From contig BSBM01000442.1 in NCBI GenBank assembly GCA_027924585.1, positions 2,852,001-2,916,000 on the forward strand: a stretch of 64,000 nt of DNA, read 5' to 3'. Positions within the stretch are counted from its first letter, which is position 1, and every line of letters starts with the position of its first letter. This document shows, in pieces, positions 32,931-44,628 of this stretch. This DNA comes from Larix kaempferi. Lineage: Eukaryota > Streptophyta > Pinopsida > Pinales > Pinaceae. Below the pieces are notes generated by a model. That model was not told where the DNA came from and searched no databases. It saw only the letters and a program-made list of their open reading frames with translations. The position numbers and the translations under genes were made by a program.

Positions 32931-34350
32931 TAACTCCTTTCACTATTAGCTTCCCAATAAGAGGTCTCTATAATCTCAAATATGCTAAGTCCAAAAAAAA
33001 ATTTCTTTGTTGAACCTGTGTGAGTCATCTGACAAACAGATAACACGTTTGTTTCCATAGAAGGCACATACATAACATTATTGAACTTTCCATGCTCCAT
33101 TTGTATTGTACCCTTCCCTTCAGTAGAGATCCGTTAATCATCTCCCATGTGAATACTAGGACCATCAGTAATATCTAGAGAATAAAAAGATTCTCTGGAG
33201 GCAACCATGTGGTTGGATGATCTAGAATCTATGAGGATGGCTTGTGATTGTGAGAATCCAACCTTCAGTGCATGGCATCTCTCATGATCATCTATCTCAC
33301 TTCCAGAATCAGTCTTCCTTGTGCGTTCTGGGAGGGAAATGTTGCGCTATTCAAGAATTTTGGTCATTTGATCTATCTTCTTCTTCATGCAGGAACTCTC
33401 TGGATGGTTTCCTTTCTTGAAATAGGTACACTTGGTCTTCTCAAACCTCTTTTGGTTATCCTTCTTGGAGATGGAGGATCCCTTTGATGGATTAGAATTA
33501 TCCTTTGGCTTAGATTTAGATTTCTTCTTGTCCTTTCCCTTCTACTTCCCTTTAGCATTCACATTTTTTGTCTCCCCAGCCATAAGAGCCTCATTCTTGG
33601 AGGCTTTCATGGCTCCCATTTGAATCAATTTGTCTTGTTCTTGGATTAGGGATTCTGTGAATGCATCTAAAGAAGATATTTTCCAATTGGGGATTGAAAA
33701 TATGCCAGAGTGGACGGTGGAAACAAATACTGAAAAATTTAGGACCAAGCTTTCATAGGATGGATAGCACCAACTGCTCATCCTTCTTGTCAATTCCACA
33801 TTGTTTGCACTAAATAACCAAGGACTTGAACTTTGAAAAGAATTGATGTATGGTTTCGAAACTACTGGGTTGAAGAGAAATTAATTCATTCTCCAAAACG
33901 TGACCTCTTAGCTCATCTTGATTGCTAAAGAGAGTTTCAAGCTTCTTCCAGAACTCCATTGGGGTTTTCAATCCATCAAGATGGAGGAGCAAGTATCTAG
34001 ATATATGAATACACATAAAACCAAAGGCCTCATCTAACTTTTTCAGATACTTTTATTTTTCAACAACTGCCTGAGTTCAAACTCCTTTCCCATTATGACT
34101 CTTTACAGACTCTTTTTGTGCAACACAATATACATATTTTCCCTCCAATCCAAATAATTGAAGGGTGTCAGGATTCTTGGTGTCAAAGGAGCATTCAAAT
34201 TCTCCGTCTGTAACAGCTGGAGCAAATGAAAAATGCTACCGCTGCTACTGCTGTGCACTGAAAACTTATCAAAATCCTGTAGAAAACTCTCAAAATGAAT
34301 ATAAACCAGCTTTGTTGAGATTTGATACAATGTGAAATTCTGTAACACAA
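32931..34350 (-). pseudogene. C6 gag and protease
   Basis: The gag N-terminus (LTPFNYLDWRENMY, about 34140-34180) resembles the DUF4219-like start. The UBN2-like core follows (WKKLETLFSN and FETIHQFFSKFKSL, about 33810-33960), in two frames. A basic Lys/Ser segment leads to a CCHC knuckle whose second Cys is Phe (CTYFKKGNHPESSC, about 33395-33440). The protease site reads DSRSSNHM where DSGASNHM is usual (about 33210-33240), followed by NNVMYVPSMETNVLSV. The integrase that should follow is missing. Confidence 0.85.
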
Positions 34351-34560
34351 CAGATCATTGAGCCTGGGAAAATCTCACAATGAAAGAATTAGCAAGGAAG
34401 AAGAATTGCGGTGAAATCTAGCAAGAATTGAGTAGTTAAATCAAACATGCAAAGAAACTCAGATGTGCATTAAAACTGGTTTCATATTCCATTAATATGT
34501 ATAGTAAACTAATATAGTACATATGAGAGAATTTGACTATCAAGGAGGAATTCGAATCCA

Positions 34561-34971
34561 TGCCAGTCGGAAATATCACCACTACAGTGCTCCAGAGGTT
34601 CCAAACTCAACTAATTGTCAGCGAACTGAAGTTACTGTCAATTAACTGATCATGAAGGGCGCATCAATGATTTTCTCATGCAAATCAGGCTAGAGAAGGT
34701 GCATTAGATCATATTCAATGGAAATCGGAGCTCAAACCCCCCCACTAGAGTCATGAAATCAGGTGGATTGAACTAGATCACTGAGTTAGCTCCTAAGATG
34801 TAGGGAACTGACTCTGCATGGCTTAAAATCACGCATACACGACGCATCAAGTGGATAATGTGTCCTAGATGACATGTGCACACCACTAGGGTGTCAACAA
34901 CATCATCCAATACTAGGAAAAGGGAAACAATACTAAGGTGGACAAAGTTTGGATTATTAATGATCCTAACA
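34561..34971 (-). repeat. C6 5' LTR
   Basis: The minus strand starts TGTTAGGATCAT at 34971. It aligns with the other LTR through GAAATATCACCACTACAGTG, AACTGATCATGAAGGG and TAGATGACATSTGCACACCAC. No standard tRNA-Met primer site follows. Confidence 0.85.
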
Positions 34972-36338
34972 CCCTGTAGGACCTTCACATCTCCCCGGAA
35001 TTTAGCTTTGATCGCCACAAATGAGTGCAAGACAATCCACACGTCAATGGAAGGAAACAGGCATAGGCCTTGTTACGATCAATGGAGCTCTCATAAATCC
35101 TTTCTACATGTACCTACTTCTCTTTTCCTCTAGTGCATATGTCAATACTTCCACCATACATTTCATGTTTACTAATCAATGTTGTTTTTCCCACATTCTT
35201 TCATATTTAAGTTCATTGCTTTTTCCGAGGTGTGTGATTGCAGACTCCTCATCTACCTTTATGGTTATGACAGTCATAGCTTCTCTTTCTCGACTTCTAC
35301 TTTTGTTGTAAATACTCTACTATTACGACATTGTGGAATCATCTCAAGCATTTATACAAATCTATTTGTTATTCTACTTCGCCTTTTGTTCTTTCATTTT
35401 CCCTTCTCCTTAACCATTTTTCATCAGCAATACGACATTTGTTTTTGCACCCCACGGTGAAATCGCGGGTTATAATTTAAAAGACGTATGGGGAACAAGA
35501 GTTCCATGTAGGCTACCTCCCCCCGCTTTGTAATAATCTATCCAATCCCATAACCATTAACCATCACAATTCACAACGAGCTTGCTTCATTTCTTTGTCG
35601 ACGCTATCAGTGGGGATCTCACATCCTGGATGAGCATTATTGGCGATATTCCCAAGTCTTGGCCACCCACATCAGCATGAAATTTATGTTTGCTGCCACA
35701 CAAAAACTGTGTTGGGTTTTAATTTATCTCTCTGTTGATTTACCTCGCAATATTTTTAGTGTTTGTTGGTAAATTAAACATTGGATGCATTGAGATACTA
35801 CCCCAAATCTCATTGAAAGTGCAGTGAACTGTAGATTATATATATATATATAATCATTGTTTTGAAAACAGAGTCCCAGAAAATTAATACAAATTTATAC
35901 AATCAACAACAATAATAGATAACAACAATATATATTGCATATATAAATCCCTATTCCAATCGAAAAAATATATATAGTGACAATTGAACTTACCTGTCGA
36001 CAAAATCAAATGCGAAACAACATAGCATGGTGTGTAATGAATTACCAAATCAAAACTCATGGAAACCACATAACAAAATCTAAAATGAAAAATAGAGTTG
36101 TTAAAGGTATTGGAATTTGCTCACAGCTGGCCTACCAATATCTCAAGTTAATTCCAATGCGCTGCAAGTGTATACATTGTCAATAATTCACCAAATGTGA
36201 TGCTTCATGAAAGGTTTTATACTTACGCATTTCAAGTGAATGATTCGCTCATCATGAAGGTAGTATTTGAGAAATTATCATTTCTAGATTGAGATACATA
36301 GAACATTTGCAAGGAACAGTTCCGGACATTTTGTATTT
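34972..36338. other. Unassigned sequence right of C6
   Basis: The left part is C/T-rich with several short ORFs that lack domains. A perfect 22-bp AT-rich palindrome is at 35834-35855. From about 35880 a segment (TTTATACAATCAACAACAATAATA) recurs in diverged form near 36770, hinting at a larger old repeat spanning the 49-bp module. Confidence 0.45.
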
Positions 36339-36560
36339 ACTAGTTGTCTTTTTTTTATAAAGTATATAAACCCATAGGACAGTGGGAAAAATATACAATA
36401 AGCATGCAAAGTATATAAACCCATAGGACAGTGGGAAAAATATACAATAAGCATGCAAAATTAGAAGACAAAAGCAGAAACAGAAACATTTTGCATGCTT
36501 ATTGTATATTTTTCCCACTGTCCTATGGGTTTATATACTTCATAAAAAAAAGACAAAAGC
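36339..36560. repeat. 49-bp module: two direct copies and one inverted copy
   Basis: Copies 36361-36409 and 36410-36458 are tandem, and 36491-36539 is the exact reverse complement. The flanks extend the inverted match through a T(T/C)ATAAAAAAAAGACAA word on each side. The spacer word GACAAAAGCAGAAAC also recurs after the inverted copy. The structure can fold into a long hairpin. Confidence 0.93.
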
Positions 36561-39500
36561 AGAAACATTTTGCATGTGTATGTTTGCAAGCAAGGGCTTA
36601 GTAGAGCCCCAAAAAACCTATTCAAGACATGCATTACACATTTGCAAAGCATTGATTGGCAAATAATAGTTCCAGAATTATCCAACTAACAATGGTCTTC
36701 AAGTTTGCTAATGTATAGCATTAGCAAAGACAGGAACATGTTAAATCTTTTGTAGAACAAAATCATGAGAAATTTATACACTCGGAAACAATAATATATA
36801 ACTGCAATATATATATTGCGTAGAGAAATTATCATTTGCACATTCAACAACATATAAAATTTAAATGCTTTAATTGCATATTTAGTAGCTTTTTTTTTTT
36901 TAATATATATTATATAAATTCTTGTTACAGTGGGAAAATAATATAGCATATATATTATAGACAAATAGTCTAAATCATTTAGCGAGTACATAAAGTTGTG
37001 GGCCATATAAATGAGGTTTTATATACATCATCAAAGAAACTGAAAACTTACCATAGTCAAATGAGATTTGTTAGTTCAAAAATGGAAATTGCAGTGTGGC
37101 TTCGAATGTGAAAATTGAAACATGCAAAATTTAGACAATGATCGTTTGCGAACAATTGGATTGATCGAGCAAAATTTGCCCAAAAAAAGAGTGAAAAATA
37201 TTTCGAAGCCACTCATTGCAGAGTATCAATTTCTGTGATAATGTTGTATGCAGTGAGTGTGAAAAAAACTTGTATAGAGTCTTCGTAGGTGAAAAATTGT
37301 TGATGAAATGTTGTTTGTGTAGTGGTCGCAGGAAGTTATCGAAACTCCTGGGAAGTATTGCTACAGTTGTGGAAATTTCATTATGCAGTCCATTGTTCCA
37401 TATTCTGTTTCAAAGGACACATTTGAGAAAATGCTCATGCATGGATGATGTGTTTTGGTTGTAGATTGTGCCTTCTGGAAGGATGTGAGACATAGGCTTG
37501 TTGTAGTTGTTGAAAATTATATAGAATGGAGGCAAAAAAACATTTATCATTTTCAGCGTTCGATGCACCTGCAAATTTTAGCTGGTCAATTTTATGTGCA
37601 AATTTTATGTATGCAGAAAGAAATGGCAAAGCTATACTAAGAATTGAAAGATGACAGAAGAAAGAAAAAATGGCATAGATGTTGGCCAATAACAAAAGTT
37701 TAAATCCGGGAAAAAAGTTCTATAGATTTATTTTTATGTTTGCAGACATTACGTGGCGACTCAAGGGATTTATTGAGCAGTCTGTACAAAAATAATATAA
37801 TTGAAAATTTTGATATTTTTATGTGCCTATACATGATGTGGCTAGTTGTGCCTATTAATTTTCCTGTAAAAAAATCATTTTTCCAAAATTGAAAGCGAAA
37901 TAATTGATTGAAATTTTAACACTAAACTGAATTTTAAAATAAAAGATTTCTATCTGGTTGCAAAGGAAAAGAGAAATCATGCAAATATGCTTCAATCAAG
38001 AGAAGCCACAAATAGTATTCAAATCATATTAGATTTACATACATCTAATTCAGGAATAGAACAATGGATAAAGAAACACTGCTCTGTGTGCTTGTTGCAA
38101 TCTAGAAATAGGATGACACAGTTGGAAATAATAGAATCAAAATTGGAATAAGACATGACAATGCAAACCATCATCGACTTTGATGAATGGAAAATGAAAA
38201 AAAGAACAATTTTAATCTGGGACCAAGTTCTTGTAGCTGGTTGAATTTATGTTCTTGTCAGCATAGGAAAAAAACAGGGAGCAAAGCAGGAGGATTACTA
38301 GAATTAGAAGCACTACTCGAATAAAAAATAGTTGCAAATGCCAAAATTCAGTTCCAAAGGAAAAGGGCACTCAATGCCACCAGTGACAATTGCAAAATAA
38401 AAATCAGTTTTCAAAGGAAAAGAGCATTGAATGCTATGAAATTAGTTGTCTGTTTTAATTTTATTTTTCAATTGACAGATGCTATGTATTGTTGTTATGT
38501 TTGCAAATATTGTTAATGTAATTGCAAGGAAGTAAATTTACACTTTAATTTGTATTTTATTGCATGAGAGAAAGTAAGTGTGCTTTTTCGTAATTGTCAT
38601 TGAGCACATCAACAAAGGTGGCCTGATAAACACGAAAAATTTGAGAACCTTTTCCACCGGTTCTAACAATGTTCTTGAATAGGTACATGGACAGAGCTTC
38701 TGATACCAGTTCTTGTTGTATATTAGAGAAACGGTTATTGTAACTGTCAGGCAACTACAACTGCAATGTATAGACATTTGTTGTGGGATTTTAGTAAAAG
38801 CACAAAGAAAGGAAAATGAAATTTTCAATTACAAACTGCAGTGGATAGAATATAGCAGTGAGTTTGTTTTAATAGCATACTATTGCACCACCTTGTATAT
38901 TTTCTCCATCTTTGATTCATAGCTTATAGTTTTTGTTGTTTTGTTCACATGCAATGACAAACACCGAAATAGAGCCAACATAACAGGACTTAGCTGACAT
39001 CGATAGAGCATATATTGTCATATCTGGTGCCAATTTGTGCTGTTGGAAAACCTAGGGAATTGTTTCTACAATGGTTTGTTGGTTTCAAAATTTGAAATAT
39101 GTACGCTGTTACCATGTGTGAAATAATTCAAGAAGCAAGAAACAAGGTTATTGTTCATGTTTACTGTTATCATTAGCATGCCATTTCTGTCCAAAAGATC
39201 AACATGCATTAACTCTACTTTGTTTGGTGAATTTGAATTCTGTTGTATGCTAGTTCGTACAAATATAGTACATCGCCCTCAAATACATTTGTATGTGTTG
39301 ATGAACAAAGTTGCAGAATAGTAGATAATGGGACAACCACATGTCTTGGTCTATAACAAATGGAAAAATGAAAATTACATTTAGATAGATGAGTTGCAGA
39401 AAAAAAATGATTCATGTAGAAACACTGAGAGTGTACTTGTGCATGGAGAATGGTAATTGCTCTTACCTTTTTGACTTGTCAGTTTTAAGAAGCTGGGGCA

Positions 39501-39970
39501 CATTGGAATCATATTTTTTTGAGGCACTACTGTTTGCAACCATGGTGCAATTGCCAAATCTTGTCAACAACTACAAATGCATTTTTACTTTATCTTCTAG
39601 ACATGTCTGTAAATGTCTGGTATCTAAATAAGCATAGCTTCAATAAATCAATTTGTTTCTTTTTTTGCTTTTTATATTTTCTCTAATTAATATGTCAATC
39701 TAGCAATATTTGACAGTTTGAATAAGCAACGGGAAAATAGAGATATCTAGTGCTGATTTTGATACAAGAAAAATATAGATATCTTGAAAATGCAATTTTT
39801 GTTGTTTTTTCTCTTTGATTTCTCTAATATGTCAAAGTAGCGATATTTGACAATTTGAATAAGAAAAATGGAAAACAAATGGTGGTTACTGGTACATTGT
39901 CTAGGGTTGATTTTGACACAAGCAAAACAGATATTTCATTTACTGCAACAACTGCAACACATTTGCAACT
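36561..39970. other. AT-rich region with exon-like fragments, downstream of the endonuclease
   Basis: No gene is recognised. On the minus strand there are short protein-like stretches with plausible splice borders: VANSSASKKYDSNVPQLL ending at GTAAG (about 39480-39545), VVVPLSTILQLC...GDVLYLYELAY (about 39215-39415) and YLFKNIVRTGGKGSQIFRVY with a stop (38557-38754). On the plus strand, paired CxxC motifs (CSECEKNLYR, KCCLCSGRR, YCYSCGNF) at 37240-37380 resemble zinc ribbons. These could be further Helitron ORFs (plant Helitrons often carry RPA-like genes) or captured host exons. This is inference only. Confidence 0.3.
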
Positions 39971-39974
39971 TTCA

Positions 39975-40640
39975 TTTGCGAGTAGAATCTGTCCAATAAG
40001 CTTCAGAAATTTGCAACTTGATACTATCAATTGACAATGTTGTCCAGAAGTGGTCAATCAAAGAGCTATAAGTTGTTGTTCCTTTTGTTGTATGCAAAGA
40101 AAAATCATGGCTTTGCATGAAAGAAGCAAATGTGTTCTTCTCATTGCAGTCTTGCAACATGTCAAAGTTAAAGTCACCAACAAGTACAAGATAACCATTT
40201 TGACTATTGCCATTTATAGTGTGAAGAACAAGCGGATACAGTTCTTCAATTGGTGCACGTGGTGCAACATAAACATTGACTAGTTTGACAATGGTCTTGT
40301 TAATTAGAAAACATTATTTTGTTGCCTCAACAAAATCTTATGTATAGCTCAGTTGTTTCTTAAGAATTATGTTTTTTCTATGAAATGTAACGACACCATG
40401 TATATTGTATGCAGACTGATGGAAATGCTTTTTTGCAAGAAGAGAATCAATTGGAAAGCAACTTGTATGTTTTTCGTGTAAACATAGAACATTGGATTTC
40501 ATTATATCATCGTAATTGACTAAGTTGTTAATATGTAGTGGAAGACTCTGTGTGTTCACTGAGCATAGAAGCAAATGCTCTTTTCTCTCCATGGGCGTAA
40601 AACCATATTGAAATCCCAATGAAGCCTCATTCCGAAACCT
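39975..40640 (-). pseudogene. EEP (exonuclease-endonuclease-phosphatase) domain of a Helentron-like protein
   Basis: Directly after the helicase C-terminus the same strand encodes an APE-like endonuclease fold. The block LLCSVNTQSLPLH is at about 40520-40560, VLCLHEKHTS (the usual L-x-E-T-H position) at about 40450-40480, VVTFHRKN at about 40370, VGDFNFDML (the GDFN catalytic motif) at about 40155-40182, and SSLIDHFWTT (the IDHV/I motif) at about 40055-40085. The final SDH motif reads TDS near 39985, so the last catalytic His is lost. Stops and a frame change break it into two ORFs (40338-40742 and 39972-40160). Such a domain after a Rep/helicase marks the Helentron (Helitron2) group. Confidence 0.78.
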
Positions 40641-42460
40641 ATATATTTCCACGGAAACTTTATACGAGATGCAAAAATTTCTCAATTGTAATTTGTTTAC
40701 AAGGTATAGATGGTTTATGTCTCTAACACGTGACAATGCCAAACTCCTTTTGGGTCAAATGCCAAACTATCCATGGCAATTCCTTGTGATCTATGGATTT
40801 TTTGTGCACATGCTAATCGAATGGGGAATTGTTGTCGAAGAATGCATTTTTTTAGCTCTAGATGCCATTTGCCTAGTGATTCTTGTGATAGTTGTCTATG
40901 TAGATGGAATTTTTGGTGCAAAATGGTTTTTCATTTTTTCTCATTGCATTTAACCAGTTGATGGCGAGCTGAATTCAATCCATATTATGTCAATTCCATT
41001 AATTGTAAAGTCTTTGAAAATGCCCTCTACACCATTTATGAGCCCATCGTCAATAACAAAGTTTTCTCCAACTAGATCAACAAGCATAATTTGATTCAAG
41101 GCAATTGTATATGGCAAGTCCATTTTGTTATTTTGATAAGAGTTTAATTTTGATGTGTCTATTTTCTTCTCGACTGATTGCAATGCATATGACTTTGTCT
41201 AGACAAGTGTTAACATATTTTTGTTATGGTCATCAACGTCCTTGTTCCTATAAAACAGAAAGGGATATTGGGTTATTCGATGATGTTCTTTATGTCTACC
41301 TAAGAATTCAATGTCAGAGTCTGTTTGTGAGCATGTTCTAATTTTGTTCAAGATTGAGACAAAGTTTGGGTACTCTTCTTGTCTCATGAATTTTGTGAGC
41401 TAAAAGTATTTCACATTATGTTTCCAAAATATGTAAGGAAGTAGGTGTGAATTGACATTTACTTGTTCAAATATTCAATAATATTTCACAAGCTATGCTT
41501 GGCACAAGTCTCCACAAAAAATGACATCAAGGTTTCCAAATGGAGAATTGGGAGTGTGCCTAATTTCGTGTAATCTTTTGTCAATGTTCCATATCATTCA
41601 AGCACCAATAAAATACACCTCATCTATTAGCGCAAGCCGAAGATGTTCAAAATACTTGGACAATAGATTCAATGAATTGGAGCTTAGAGGGAGCATGTTT
41701 GTTGATACCAAAGGTAGGTGAAGTGATGAATGCACAATAATACCATCTACATTATGAGCAGCTCTTGCAGTAAATGCAGCTATGATGCCTTTTTTCAAAG
41801 GATATTGTGAATGTCCATTTTGTGAAAATGCAAAAGACCATGGTATATTGCTTTTGCAACAAATGTCTTTCATGTGCCTGCACCTATGGTCAATAACAAA
41901 TGAATTGGTGTACTTGGGTCAGCTTGTTCTCTCATTATTATTTATTTTATTATTGACTTTTTTTGTTTGTTAATTTTTTTCTAATACCATAGTAGGATTC
42001 TTTACTAATGATGTGAGGAATTTTCATGGTTTCAAATGGGTCTAGTGTTTTTGGAGAACACTTTGTACATAAGATAATTTTTAATGTCATATTTGTCACA
42101 TATAGAAGGGTCACTTTGCTCTTTTTCCAATGTTTCTATCATGACTAATTGTTCATTTCTAGAGTCAATTGTATTGGCCACTATGTCAATGTCACCCCAA
42201 GCAGTTTTTTATTTAGCTACAAAAATTTGTTCAACTATATGAACAATTTTTGTGACATGTATGCTTCTTCTCATGTCTTTGATTGTTTCTTTAGGACATT
42301 TTCAGTTTCTCTAAAGGGGACAAACAACATCATTTTCTCCCTGTAGAATTTTTTGGGTCCTTATGCTCATTATACCGAGCATAGAGAATGATTTCACTTT
42401 GATTTATTTTCCTAAGACAAGAGTTAGAGCATGTGTAATAAGAGGCCTACTCAAACAAGT
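40641..42460 (-). pseudogene. Pif1-type helicase of a Helitron/Helentron
   Basis: Reading the minus strand from high to low coordinates, the pre-helicase block YNEHKDPKN and MMLFVPFRETENVLK is at about 42270-42350, and AWGDIDIVAN at about 42180. Walker A is GAGT-stop-KTF at about 41862-41886 (TGA at the Gly/Ser position). Next come ITAFTxRAAHNVDG-like and Walker B LALIDEV at about 41610-41630, VIFCGDLCQ at about 41500-41530, and FLFYRNKDVDDHN at about 41210-41250. LPYTIALNQIMLVD...DGLINGVEGI is at about 41030-41110, then RLACAQKIHRSQGIAMDSLAF and ALSRVRDINHLYLV at about 40700-40820. These are Pif1/Helitron motifs I to VI in order. The protein would unwind DNA in rolling-circle transposition. 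The HUH Rep domain is absent: coding stops near 42550 where E8 begins. Confidence 0.85.
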
Positions 42461-42550
42461 TAATACGTTCAACGCCAGTGAGTCTTGCAATGTATTTATG
42501 TTACACCTAAAATATTCCCATCATGAGATTCAATGTATACACCCCTAGAG

Positions 42551-42944
42551 TTACCTTGATTGAGTGATTGACCTGGAAGGATTTGTACCCATTTGTACTA
42601 GGTTTTGAGAGGTCGTCGTAGGTTGTACTCATGCAGCGTGCGACGTCCTAGGTTGCTCTATTGCAGGGTGCGCCGATGTCAGTTAATAGACAAAAATAGC
42701 CCTTCGAGCCCCTTCTCGAAGTTGGCTGACTTGGGACCCTATCCCTGACCTCTTGGGAGAGTTGGCACTCGATTTCTAACACCTTGGAAGGATCCCTTAA
42801 GCTTCTCCTATCATATCTCAACCTATCCTATCCATACCTTATCCACTTAGTCCTATTTAAATGAAGCTCACTCCCATCCCAAGGGGAGGAATTCTATGGT
42901 ACTCTTATGCTGGTGAAATCAAGCTCAATAGATCTAATACTCTA
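42551..42944 (+). repeat. E8 5' LTR, left part
   Basis: This is E8 LTR sequence to the left of the LARD. The exact left end is uncertain: GTTACCTTGATTGAG begins near 42549 and no clear TG terminus is preserved. It contains CGTGCGACGTCC/GGTGCGCCGATG words. CTCTA at 42940-42944 is the LARD target copy. Confidence 0.65.
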
Positions 42945-44613
42945 TGTCACATACCCTCCCATCTGTTCAATTCCGGTAAGGGAACATGATAGCAATATGT
43001 GGGGATTTTACATAAAGTAAGTCCATTCATTTAATTCATAGTCATAAAATTCAAAGGTGTGCAAATGCAAATCAATTTAACATGCACAGCGGAATAAACA
43101 CCATCCACACACAGTTCACAATTTCCATTCAATTTAACACATTGTAGAATTAAATACAAACAGAGAATATACTTATCTCACTGTAATGTTGTGCAATTGT
43201 CCCACACAACTAGCTATGTCGCTGCAACGTTCCTCCCAACCATAGATCTCTGCCCAACCTATATTATTTCAGCACTCAGAGACCACCCCCGAGCTGGGCA
43301 TGATATCTACAAGGAAAAGGGGACTCTCAAGCTCATCACAACCCAAAGCAATGGATACCCATCTCAACCCCAACATTTCATAGCACACAACAACTCAAAA
43401 CTGAGCATGGATACTCATAATAGCAAAATCACAATTTCTGGGCATGAAGAAAAACGTTGGGCAACCAAAAATGAAATGGCAATTGGGGAATCACCCTGGG
43501 AGAACAAAACCGTTTCCAGAAAACGTTTGTGGGCACTCAAGGGACAAAAACGGCCTCCATAAACCCCAAACTCGTGGCTCCCTTCCTCCCAGCCATTGTG
43601 CAATACAAAAACGAGTTCCCAGGCATGGAAAATGCGGGAGATATATGAAAAACGTGATGGGAAAATCCCCAGCTAGCTCAGACTGCGTGAGAGGGAAAAG
43701 GCTTGGGCATTCAAGGGCCAAAACGACCTTCACACAGTCATTAACTGGCAGCAGGGAACCAACACGATTTTTGGGCGAAACCGTGACAGGTGGGCACTTG
43801 AAATTGGCACATACACAGTCACACAATTGATGGGAACATTCAAAAACGATTTCTGAGGTAGGAGATAACTGTTGGGTTCACAAAAATGATTTTTCCATAA
43901 TGAAAACCAATTCTGGAAATTCAAAAACAATTTCACAACGATAAGGGGAAACAACAAGCTATCAAAACTTATCTAATGCTTCCCAATGGATTCTCCTCTT
44001 TCCCCATAGTCCAGCCATCACAAAAATAGGATTCTCAGCTTGAAAACCAGTGAATTTACAGCGTACTCCATGAGAAAAATGCTTAGCAAGCTTCCAAAAT
44101 GTGAGAGAGTGAAGTCTGATCATGAATAATGGCTTGGGAAGGCAATTCGTGGGTGTTTTCTTGCCCAAGAAGGAGAAACACGATTTTCCATGAGGGTGGC
44201 TTGCCCATACTCGAATTTGGACAACCATACCTCCCTAATCCCCAAGGCATTAACTACTTCACCCAACTCTTGGGAGAAATGAATGATTGGGCACCAAAGT
44301 CAACATGGGTAGTTGATGGTTGATGGGTTTTCTCATTGACACTTGGCTTGACTTCATTGGCTCAAGGGTTTGAATATTTCCCTCCCAATTCCTTGTAATA
44401 TCATGCCCCCATCTCTTGTTGCATTGCATAGCTAGTTGTGGGTATTTTATTAAAATACATATTTCCAATTCCAATGTGCCTGGCTAGCACGTAAACCATA
44501 TGCATCAATAAATCGATGGCAGGGCCTTGGCCTTGAGCTCCTCGCCACGATTTTATAGCAATATTACATCATTTACATTTGAATGCAATGGGGATCAATG
44601 TGGGGACGTGACA
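42945..44613 (-). repeat. LARD 3' LTR (minus sense)
   Basis: It is 1669 bp, the same length as its partner at 50219-51887. Open frames inside it (for example 43191-43562) recur in the partner LTR and are not genes. Confidence 0.95.
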
Positions 44614-44628
44614 TTTCCCTCCCCTTGG
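44614..44628 (-). other. LARD polypurine tract
   Basis: On the minus strand it reads AAGGGGAGGGAA immediately before the LTR start TGTCACGTCCC. Confidence 0.85.

Larger units (their letters stand above)
31567..34971 (-). mobile_element. C6: Ty1/copia element with internal deletions
   Basis: Two direct repeats (31567-31975 and 34561-34971, about 410 bp) flank gag, a protease piece, an RT start and an RNase H end, all on the minus strand. Integrase and the RT core are missing, so it is a deletion derivative. The outer 5-bp flanks (CAATC left, CCCTG right) do not match, so either the target duplication has decayed or the ends are recombined. Confidence 0.85.

Noticed and set aside
31562-34976. 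Target duplication around C6
   Set aside because: The flanking CAATC and CCCTG do not match.
35440-35540. Possible organelle-derived insert (AATCGCGGG, CCCCCCGC)
   Set aside because: Higher GC than its surroundings, but I could match it to no plastid or mitochondrial gene.
43191-43830. Overlapping ORFs of 123-128 codons
   Set aside because: They occur again at 50465-50836 because they lie in the two LARD LTRs; codons are not conserved as protein.
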